Source of the DNA: Echiichthys vipera
Lineage: Eukaryota; Chordata; Actinopteri; Perciformes; Trachinidae
Direction of reading: 5' to 3'
DNA: 64,000 nt
Assembly (NCBI GenBank): GCA_963691815.1
Contig: OY829653.1
Location: 27,357,653 to 27,421,652 of the forward strand
Shown piece by piece: positions 50,801-62,800 of this stretch (position 1 is its first letter; each line of letters starts with the position of its first letter). The position numbers and the translations under genes were made by a program. The notes under the pieces are model-generated. The model was given only the letters and a program-made list of their open reading frames with translations. It ran no database searches and was not told the DNA's origin.

Positions 50801-53800
50801 GATGCATATCCCTGCAGTACTGATGATGATATGTAGTAAGCAAATACAAAAAGCAAGCAGTTTCATACAGCTCTCTGATGCGTACAGCACGACCCGCACT
50901 CTGTCTATAAATAGGAGAAGCCTCCACATGGTGGATTTCTCGAACAGAGTACTGCCTTGTTGGCTTAGAGGAGCTGTTCGTGCTCTGTCCCACTCTTCCA
51001 TGAAAGCTACGGGACCTCCATCCCAGTTCGTCACTGCTGGAGCGGGCCCCTGAGCTATGGGAACCCTGCCCTGAGTCCATGGAGGATCCCTCCGATGGGA
51101 TATCCTCACACACCATGATCACCCGGTCGTCCACATCACTGACAGATCCTGACACACCACCATTAAAGCCGAGGCTTCTCTTCTTCTTCTTTGACTTCTT
51201 CCTTATACTGAGCATTTTAAAATTTGTCAGACAGTCCTCGTCCAGTGTCAAGTAAAAAGCTTATGGTGTAGTGGATAGCCTGACAGCTCCATTTATTCAT
51301 GTTAAAACATATTTTGGTGGCTTGATGGTTGCATGTAAATCCATCCTGTGCATTGTCTCAGGTGTCCATCATCATGTAAAGATCCTGTTAATCCTTTCAC
51401 AGGGTTGCTGCGCTGAAAAAGCCTCCTAGTGGTACAGCCAAGTCACTGCTTCTTCTGCATGAACAAAATTTGACCGCAGCTATTTTGGATTCAACTAGAA
51501 AAACCTTTGTACACCGGCAAAAAACCTGGACAATTTTGAATTCTCTAGAATGAACACATATTATGCACCAGGATGCCCTGAACTATGCCTGGGCAAAAAG
51601 TAACCCAACAGTTTTCATGTAGCAGCCAGAGTGCTACAGTTACGCCCACACACCGCACCCCTGACCGCTATGAAAGGCAGCAGTAATCCAGTAATCTAGC
51701 CTCAGGTGGCTCCACAACAGAGAGAGAAAAAAAGTCTCAGGTACACGCTCAAGTTCAAGGTAATCTGCCCCTGCAGGCATCCCTTTCTTTCAGTACATAA
51801 TGGCTCTAAAGCACATCATGCTTAGCATTTCACTTTCTCTCATCTAATTCTACTTTCCCACTGTTTGCTGTCTGGACCCCTCTGCATGGACCCCTTTGTA
51901 AACACGTCTAAAAAGAAACTAACCAATGACAAATTGTATTTACAGTTCTTCCTGAGAAATAAATGCACAGTCATTTCCCATGTGACCACACAAAGCAATC
52001 CTTAACCACTAATTCTTCTATAAAGACACACAAAAACTTAATGGGAGTTAGAATATTTAGTGTTCAATAGAAAGGAGTTCAGATTTGACTTTTTAATACT
52101 AGGTTCCCAACAATCTCAGCTAGTCATGTTTAATAGAGGAACTATCATATTATGGTGGGATTGAATTACTCATAGCCAACACCTTTCAGTGGAATGCTTG
52201 GCCTAAAGGCCTGAAATGTTCACAGAGAGACATCAATATTTTATTAAAGCAGCAGTACTGTCAGGTGCAGTATATAAAAAATAGGTCAAAAGAAGACATT
52301 TTTATGGGAACAGCAAAGCAAAACTATCAGGTTTTTAAAACCTGATTAAACAAAGTAAAAATAAATAAGATATAATACTGTGAAGAAGCTGTGCCATTGT
52401 TATCATGTCTAAAATCATTTAGATACATCTGGTCAATACTGAGACTGGGATTTAAGGCCTGTGTAAATTAAATTGAGAACACATTATACATGTTGGACAA
52501 TAATCTGTAATTCATACTGAATTATGGAGTTAGAGCATTAAACAGACTTTCAAATTTTCTGGGGTTAAGATTTGTTGGGCCGGCCTTAAATCATGGCTCC
52601 ATGATGCACTGCAGCCACAGAGACAGAAAGCCACTACACACTACACTACTACACACTACTACACACTACACACGCTGCTGTGTAGTGACATGTACTACCA
52701 AGAGGGTAAAGAGCCAAGAACTATGTTTTTACAAGCTGCTGAGTCAAAAAATTTAGCCTTTATGAAGCCAGAAGTGGATACAGGCGTAAGTTCACTGCTC
52801 ACACATAATTGGAATTAAAATTAACGCAGAAATTAGCTTTGCGAAGGCAATCATCATAACAAGAATCATAGCTCAGTCTGTGATATGTTACTGGTCATTT
52901 GTATCATTGCAATGTTTACATGTAATGTTTAAAACTAAAGTGGTGCTTAGTTTGTATGAATTCGAAACCTTTTATTCATACTTGTCAGTGTGACAAACTC
53001 TGATCCAACTTTTTCAAATTTGACATTTGAAAGCATGTCAAGTCCCACACCTGCTCCAGTGCACTCGATATTAAATACAGGTCAAAGATAGTGACGTGTA
53101 ATGATAAGACCCAACATTGCTAGTCACACTACAGAAGCAAATATAAAGCCCTTTATTTTTCAAAATTGCTTTGATTGTTGGGTAAATATTGTGCTGATAC
53201 AGTAGTTATGTCTTTGTCTTTATGCACAAAATGATTCATACGCAAGTGCAATGACTAGCAGACCCTTGCTACTGTTTGTATTGCTGTTATCATTTTAAAA
53301 TCATACAGTCATTCAGCAATAAATCCTCCACTCACTGGTGTTTGTGTATGACAGCGTTGAAGAGCTTGCCGTCCCTCCAGCTGGTGCTGAAGTTATCGCA
53401 GCGGATGTTCTGGTAGCCGTCCGTCATCCTCTGGGACCAGAGCAGCAGCTTCTCCTTGGCCGTCATGTCTTCTGACTGCCCGTTGATCTGAATATCTGAG
53501 ATCTGAGATATTATGCATAAATACAATGTTATGGAAGAAGACAATGTGCAGAATGTTAATAATTCATATTGAAGAAATTTAGAGAATAGTAGTAATTAGT
53601 AGAAACCATAAGATCCAATTTAAACTGATTCACCCATGGTTATTTTCCTAGGTCATGTTTATATCATCATTCCCCTCAATAAACACCTTTATCTTTCCTT
53701 AATCTAATGTATTTCCTGGTTGTACATTAGTCTATTGGTAAATATTTATTAGCAGCTCAGTAGATTGTAGTGTTATTGCCTAAGATTTGGCTCAGAGGAT

Positions 53801-56800
53801 GCAGCTGGATATCTGTCTGGGCGAGTCTGGTGAAAACACCACTGTAGCATCCAGATACAGTTTCATTTGGGGGATATGGGGATGGGAAAGATGAGTCATA
53901 GGCATCAGGTTTTTCGTATGTGTGTGTATAAATGCATGTGCACTTGTGTGTGTGTGTGTTTGTGTGCGTGTGCCATTCAAATTTTTCAATGAAGACTTCC
54001 CACAGTGTGGATGTATACCACTCTTCTAGCTGTTTTCATTATGTAGGAACTAGACTTTAAATACAGATCTTTCATGCACTTTTTTAAAAAAATTTTTTTA
54101 CTTCAGAGCATACAAAATCATGTTTTTTCTGTAGATAAAGTTAATTTAGGATAATGGCATTGTGAGATTTAATACATGATAAGAGATGAACTTTTCTCTC
54201 CCCTCTGATCTGTATGACTCACCAGCAGCCACAACCCAGATATTTCCCCTCTAGGTTTTGAGAACACGGTGTGTTGCCACAGGGCACAATGACACCACAT
54301 CACCACTAATGTCTCCTTTACTTCCCATGCTAGGCAATGAAAGGCATGTATGGCCCTGCCTATTAGGCTGATGCCCAGGGTTTTCTGCCTGGCAGCTCTT
54401 GGCATACACAGTAAAAGCAGGAAAAGGCCTGGGTATACGGGATGTGGTTGGGAGTGTAGCATGACAATAAGTTGTACACTCCGCCTGCCACACCCTCCCC
54501 TTGGGAGTCAGCGAGAGAGTGACTCACACATCCACACCCTGATGTGTTTTATTTCTTTATACTGCTCATAAATACTTGACTGAAGTTTTAGTATGTAACA
54601 ATAGCTGGTTTAACATTTCTTGTTCCTAATAGAAAATGTATTTTTTAGAGGAATCTTGAAGAGCAGATCCACTGTGATTGAATCCAGGGAGATTGGAAAC
54701 AGCAGCCGACAGGTGCAGATCCCAGAGACAGAGGGAGAAAGCGATAATATAATGGAACACAACACTGACAGACGAGGAGACCTGGAAATGGAGGATGATG
54801 GTCCATATTAACCCCAGGGTCAGCTTGGGGTTCCCATCTGCTATGTCATCGTTTCTGATGTTAACTAGCTTGACCTGAGAATACAGGACACAGTGACATT
54901 ATTTTCAAGATTACAGCATCGCATGAACACACAGACACAATGAGGTGACTTGTGACAAGGCATTGGAATCGTTGGATCAAATCTATAAGGCTCAAGGTAT
55001 CGTTTTTATGTGTCATACCTGTCGGTGTTTGAGGAAGTCCAGTGCTATCTGTACATTCTGCAGTTTGTGGAAACGCATGCGGCCTTTCTCTCTGGGCTGA
55101 GGAGGAAACAGACAGAGAGGTGTTTGGTTACATGACGGACACTAGACTGTCAGAGACCATCCTTCTGGTGAAGGAGAACAGAAAGCATTCAATAAAAAGT
55201 GAGAAATGAATGGGGAGGAAAAGTGAAAAGCAGATGGAGAGACATTTAACAGAAAGACAACTTTAGTAATGACCGGTGTATCTTGATTATTTTTCTAAGA
55301 ATTCATGGTGGTGGGGAAGTATTTTGATTTACAGTATGCCTCTAGAAATACTGTGATTTTTTTAAGGTTAATTTGCGGCTGTGTCGAACTTCTGATCCAA
55401 AATTTGACTTTGACTTTGTCTCAGTCCTGTTGATAACCATCATCATACATAGGAAAAAATGGAACATTATGGAACTAATTAACCCTTTGAAATACTAATT
55501 GGATTAAGTCATCTGACAGCAAGCGGTCAGCTCACCTTTCATAACGCTTAGTTTGTCCATCGAATTTTAAATACATATATATATATAAACTTTATATACA
55601 CAATATAACTGTTGGGAAGCAATGCTGAATAAGAAAAAAAGTCCACAAACAAATAAAAACACAATAAAATACGTAGCAGCACCTTCAGTAAGCATGCCTG
55701 TCAATGAGAGAAAGGAAAAAGCCAAAAACACTTGAATCACAGTGGAGGTCTGGAGACCATGCACAGCCAAATCGCTGGAAAAGCGCGGATGGATAAAAAA
55801 AAAATAGGATGTATACTTTTAATTATCTACCCACTCACCAACCGCGCGCTCCTGCCCACGTCTCTCTCCCTCGGCTAGCCCCGGCAAGAGCAGTTCAAAG
55901 AGAGGAGGCGAAGGCCAGACGGCAAAGATCAGCACACACAGAGGAAGGTTATAAGAAGTTAGAGGAAGAGGAGGAGTAGAGAAGGAGAACCGTAAATCAG
56001 ATAGTAGTATAGGTCACACACACACACACACACACACAGGCCAAAGTGGAGTTAATGTGCCAAGGCTATGGAGGCGTTCAGTTGATGAGCAGAGCTGGAG
56101 CTGGTGGAGGGAGCAATGAACTACAGCAGCAGAGAAGCTTCTGTACAACCCCAGGGTGTAAAATAAAGCATCCCAACACTGGCTCAGAAATGAGTCAGGT
56201 GTGTTAACCTTAAGAGACGCATATGGGAAGACACATTTGAACAATCTGACATAAAATAGAAATAGAAATATATAATCAAGCTAGAGAGAAAGGGATTGCA
56301 GAGTCTGTAAATGAGTCTTTGTTTAACACAGTTCAGCTCAGCTGAGGCCTTTGTCTGATAAATTGGCTGTGATTGGTTACAACTTGTTGTCACTGGGGTG
56401 ATATTCCAGGTTGATTTAAGATAAATGCAGTTTATGTAATAAATCTGGATTAGTTTTTGGTTTGGAGGATGGTTGAGGCAAAGGATGCAGAGCTCAGGCA
56501 TATTTGTTGCTCCTAGCCAAGGATGAAAATCAGACATCATGGCGGTACTCACCAGTGTTTCCCCAGAGAGGACCTCCAGTAGCGAGATCAGGTTGTGTCC
56601 ATCTCGAAGGTCTTCATACAGGTCTGTCACGTGACGCTGCGACTGCCAGGAAAAAGGGAAAGCGTACGTCACAAGGATTCAAGGCGCAAGCAAGGTGAGT
56701 TACACTAACAACCCATAATAACAGGACTAACAGCTGGTACACTTGTTTTGGGACTTACTGAAGCAGAACACAAAATCAGTGCTTTAGTATAAAATACATT

Positions 56801-59800
56801 TTAGATTGACTTCCATCCAATCAACATACTCTACTACTTTGTTTTTAGTTGTTGCCGATGGCCTCAATGTGACAACAGATCTCAGAAGCGTCTTACTCAT
56901 ATGAAAGTGGTGCTGTTTTTTCGTGAAATCTAATGAGGTGTCAAATATGATGGCAATACTTGACTTTAAACACTTTGAGCTGTAAGAGAAGTGCTTCACG
57001 CTGATTTTGAAATTGCTACCGAGCTGTGTTCAGTTTTCTAGAGCGCTCAGAGTGTTCTATCCACCAGTAAAACGCTACACAGGTCCGGAATGCATAGCCG
57101 TGAGCAGCCAAGTCTGACTCCAACTCCAAATGCCAGCTGTCATGCCTGAAAAGTGATAGATGGGACCGAACACAAGCCAGGTCAGTGAGATTAAAAAAAA
57201 GGGTGTGCTGGTGATCGTAAAATCCCCAAATTACCACAATGATACTGATGTGTGCACTTGCAACCGCGGTCTGAGGGAAAATGTGATGATGCCAGAAAAC
57301 ACAAGATTGAATAGGTGGAGGTTCCCATGCAAAGTCCCAATGACCAGACATTTAATACAGTCCTGCTAGGACGAGCCAGTACCTACCTCAACCCTCCGAT
57401 TCTGGGTGAAGAGGGATGAAAGACGGAGGAATGAGAATGGGGGGATGAGTAATGGAGAAATGGAAAGAATGGAAAGAAAGGAGAGAGGACATTAGCAGAA
57501 ATGAATGACAATGAAGCACAGATTGTGTACATAGTGGTACATGAGACAGACGGATGAAATAAAGAATAATTGAACTTTTTTTGTCCTATGACAAAATCCA
57601 GTTTGTGCATCTGGGGAGGCCTCGGCCCTCAAATGGAATGAAAGCACATTTCTCTTGCAAGTTACAACAGTGGTTCATTTATGTTGGCAAGAATTTCAAC
57701 GCAGTTATCCAAACCTTAGAAATGCTCCTCCCTTCCTGCAGAGGGGAGATGAACACAGTGTGGATCTGAGCGAGGTGGAGGTAACTGACCCTGCCACCAC
57801 TAGAGTTCACTGTCTACACACTTAAAACAGCATGCTGTGTGGTTTGAGCTGTTATCTTGCGTTGCACATGATTATATCAAACTTCAGACATCTTAATCAA
57901 GCATAACTGTCCATTTGCTTTGTTCAAATGTATGATTATCTTAGTGCATCACATTACTGTGTGTACTCAAGAGCCATCTACTGCCACCCATTAACAACTT
58001 TGTACTGAAGAGGCTGTGGTCTCCGAGGCTGATCCGCCACACTGTTGCAGCTGAAAGATAGGTGTTTTGTTAAAAAAATGCCCTCTGAGAGTCAAAAAGG
58101 GCTGCTTAGTAGACTTTGCAAGGTGAAAATGATTAGCACACGTGGCTGACAGCCCCTCAACCTGGTCCCCCCACATGACTGGGATCTGCTGTCAGGAAAC
58201 AAATCACGTAACATGCTTCGGCTTCAGGTTTAACGCAATGTTTATGTCCACTTGTGCGATTCTTCTAAACTCACGAGGTGATCCTTTTGTTCAAATCAAA
58301 TATAATCTGAAATCAATCTCCAACAATTGCACTTTTTAATCTACTCAAATGTAAAATGCTGCTAGAAAACAGATTTTTGTTCAGCAGCTGAAGTCTGAAG
58401 TTGCTTGGTATAAAAAAGATTTACTGAGCAGGGGAAACTACTCAATGCCCCTGTGCAGCTTTTCATGGCTGCACCCAACCTATAGTCTGCCCTTGTCAAG
58501 CCAACCATTAAGCCATTAAATCAGTTTAACGTCAGTTTAACCTTAGAGGAGCAGTCTTGCATATTCAGCCACAGAGTTAACACTTTCCCAGCCAAACATG
58601 AGCCTTTTCCTTCAGTTCTCAACAGCCTAGTGAAGACAAAAAGGATTTTCCTTTTTTTGTTACTTGATGCTCTTCTTAGTTGATAGTCAGATTTTTATAG
58701 GGCTGCCAGACTGAATAACTTCTTAGTCCACTAACACTCATATGATCTGTAGAACATGAGTTTCTCCACCGAGAATCATGCAAAAGAACCACTTTAAATG
58801 TTTTGTTTTCCAGAGATTTGGTAATAACTTTCTTGGAAATAAGTCATCCAGTGTGACAAAAAGCATAATAAATCGACTAAACGATGGATTAGAGGAGGCG
58901 GCCATACATTTTTGATAAGAATACTGATACAAACCTCCAAACTTTTGAGCAAAATTAAATGGGTTATTTTTCAACAATGTACTAACAACAACCATATTGA
59001 TTTGAATGCTTGTAACCCCCCAAGCATCACTGCATGCCTGTCAGTTTAGGCCGGGCATGCAGTGATGCTTGGGAGGTTACAAGGATTCACATCGATATGG
59101 TTGTTGCCACCCAGACCAAGGAATCCGTGCAGCACATGTGCTACCGTGGACCTAAACCACCATGGGCTCTGGGCCCAGACCAGCATTTGCCTTTTCATAA
59201 GGAGCTAAGTGAGTCCAGATGTCTATGACTCACCCTCCAAAATTCACAATGAACACTTAAGAGAAACTACAGTACGTTCTCATACTGTGGTAGCAGAGTC
59301 CATTAGCACTGAACAGTCACAAAAAGAAAAACACTGTTTTTGTGCCTATTTTTGAATGGCCCTGTGTCTGTGGAGTGAATATACAAATAATGTGGAAGCA
59401 CTTAATGTCATAAGGCTGTAAATGTATTGCTGCCAATGGGAATTTCCTGGAAGCAAAGTGGCACAAGCAGGGATATTTTGATTGCTCTGTGAGAGGGGTG
59501 TTGTGTTACGGGGGCAAATTTTTCACTCCTAATGAGGAACTCCAGAGTGAGGAGTATATGGCCTGTTTGACTTTACCCCCATCCTGACCTGTTTACCTCC
59601 CTGCATTGGAGGGCTCTATCGTTGTAGTTTGAGAATAGAGAGTGAGGTAGGTGAAAGTGGACGAATGCTGACGGATGGTTTCCACAGTCGGTCAGCTGAT
59701 GACAGACAGGGCTGCTGTTAAGCTTCCCCATCACGGTGCAATGTTAGAGACCATGTGTGAGACAATAACTGACGAGATAATGCGTGTTTACAGTATGAGA

Positions 59801-62800
59801 GTGGGGGAAGAGGTGTGAGTAATCATTAACACAAGGTCACTTCCAACGCACAGGTGAGGGATGGATTACTTCTGAGATAATGAAGGCCTGCCACTCAAGA
59901 TATTCCACAATATAACGTTGCATTCTGGGAAACTGATGAGACATCTGACTCTGGGGTCATACAGTATGTCGCATGCAAAAATCAAAGGTATAATGTTCAG
60001 TATTTAAACTGACATTATCCCATAAGACCTCCTGCAAACCAAAACATATCTTCTTTATCCAGACATTATCCCGCCATAATTAATGTTTCAATCACCCACC
60101 ATTATGCAGAGTGTAAAATATTAACACTACATTCAAATTCTTGCCAACACACATATAAACCAAGTCCACTGATTTAATTCCATAAGTTGAGATCAATAAC
60201 CTCTCAACGTCTGGCAACATTTATCGCACACTCAAGACTGAAGGCAAATCAGTCAGACGATTCACTGAAAGAAAGTCTGCTGTACCTCTTGTTTGTGTGA
60301 AAATGAATATGGAACATGTCATTGTAAGCATGTGTAAGCAAGAATGTGCCTTTAGAGTACAATAAGACACAGTGAAAGTCAATGACGGTCTTTACCTTTA
60401 TCAAGTGCTTGTTCACCCATTTCGTGAAGGTCTTTTTCTGTACTCGATCTCGTTCATCTGCAACATAGAGAAGCCCCCGTTTAACATTACACACGTATGA
60501 AGAGGAAACAAATACAAATTCGATTTTTTTGTTTGACTGCAAGTCGAAAATAACAGCATTCTGGGAATCTGATGGGAATAACAGCGCAGGATGTGTAGCA
60601 GTTTTTCTTGACATGAAAGCAGAAAAAGAAAGAGGGAATCCCAAAGATAGCATACATGTCTGATTTCTGTAGAACAAATAAGATTCATCACCAGGGGGAA
60701 AAAATCTGACTCAGACCACATCAGCACATTCATCGTTGGCAGATGCGCCCCTATTGTCTAGGAAACTCTGTATTTGTAAGGTCTCTCTCTATGACACCGC
60801 TGCCAGCTGGGCTCTTAGACAGAAACATTCATATAAAGGATTCCATCAGAAAGGTCAACTGTTCTTGAAGAGTGAAGATACTCTGCATGATTAGCACAAG
60901 ACATGGCATAACTATAAGAGAGTGAAATTTCCCAACAAGAAACAACAAGATCTTGGCAGAGAACACACCCACCAAGACTATAAACCTTCATACACCCATG
61001 ATACTATTTGAGTTCAAGCAAAAAGAGCCTGAAAGGTGTGGCACCGCAACATTTACTATGAACACAGTGGATGGATCGGTCTGTTTGCAGCCTTGTGAAC
61101 CTCCTTGCTTTACTGAACTGTTTTCATCTCAAAGGATGACAAGTGGCACAAATCAGGAACCCCTAGGAATTTCTTCCCTCTATGCCACTTCATGTCTTTT
61201 TACTGAGGACCCAACATTAACTGACTCATGCAGCAATAAATTCCATCCACATTATGCCAGAATGAACTATGGACACCATCACAAAGTCCTCTGTCTTATC
61301 AGTTGTAATGGAGTAATCTAACCGTAGAGAGACACACCCAGTGATTAAAAGCAAAGGGCTGTGATTCAATGTTAAAACTAAAAAGGCACCCAGAGGCTAC
61401 ATTTGTTTTCTCAAAGGGGTGTCAGCAACCACTTCTGCAAATGTGTTATGGAACTATGTTTCCATGGAAACCTTATAATGACACCAAAGACCTTTAACCT
61501 CTTCATTTATCATTCACACCAATGGGGTGCTGAGTTTTACTATATGTGACCTTTTTAATTCTACTTCCTGTCGAAGGGGCTAAAGGTCACCTAGATTGGA
61601 TACGTGATGATTGGTGACACACACACACACACACACACAGACTGCTGTGGCCAACACACTTTCCCAGAGGAGTCGCACCGTGATCTGTTGAGTCTCTGCA
61701 TTCTGTCCACGCCACATTACCCAACCCTGATCCAACCACTGCAACTCTTTGTGGACTCATTGCTCTTTATAAGTGATGGGTATGTGAGTGGATAGGGGCT
61801 GAGCTTCAAGTATCAAATGTCATCATACACAAACCGGTTTCAGTGAGGTGTGGAGTTTACAGCCCATAACACTGTTCTGAAAAGTACATTTACTCAAGTA
61901 TTGCCCTTAATTACTTGCACATCACTTGAGTATCTCCATTATATGCCTCTTTAAACTTCTACTCCAACACATTTATATTATTTTAATTATTCATTTTGTA
62001 CTTTCTACTCCACTACATTTATCTGACAGCTTTAGTTATTAGTAACTTTTTTAGGTATGATTTTACACACAAAACACATGATTCATTTATCCAATATTGA
62101 TGAAATTATCCTTCGCCTTAGTATTGAAAATGTAATTAATATCATAATACCACTCTTTAGATTGTTTTCCCCGCACGAGGAACACTTTAGCTATATTTAG
62201 GAGATAGTACTTATTTATTTTTACTTGACTGGGATTTTTAATCCAAGACTTTAACTATTTTTTTTATTTTATTTTTTTACAATTTTCAATTTCAGGAGTA
62301 TTTGGTCAATAGTTCACCAGGCTGGTATCAACGCTGTGTGCTAGACAAGAGGAAAGCAAAAACATAATCCCAATGGCAGATTCAAAGTGTGTTGATGGAG
62401 AATATACCCCAGCATGCTAGAACAGGGCATTTATTTAATTTGAGACTGAAGAGGAACAAGCTGGTTGTAAAAAAAGGAAGCAAATGTATCACCATTCATC
62501 CTGCCTACAGCACAACTATAGGCAAACATTGCTGCAGTGACTCATTCACTCCAAAACACATGCATGCTACACAACAAAAACTGTGAATGGGCTTCTCTGA
62601 CCAATACCAAGTGAGGAAACTGCTGATGTATTAGAAAGGAGGAGTATCCTCAAACACTGGACAGTACAGTCTGATCGGAACAGCTGCATGTCTGTCACTT
62701 TAAAAACACGGTGAGGGTGCTGCAGATTATGTTGTGACATTCAAACTTGCTTATGGCAACACAATCTTCGTCTCTCTACAAAATAATGCATTATATAACA

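Noticed and set aside
53336..53544. CRISPR arrays, rRNA and tRNA genes anywhere in the window
   Set aside because: None seen; the genome is a vertebrate and no tRNA-like A/B-box pair was noticed.
61020..61321. Plus-strand 122-codon ORF in plec intron 1
   Set aside because: No recognisable domain, no splice sites in phase, composition like the surrounding intron.
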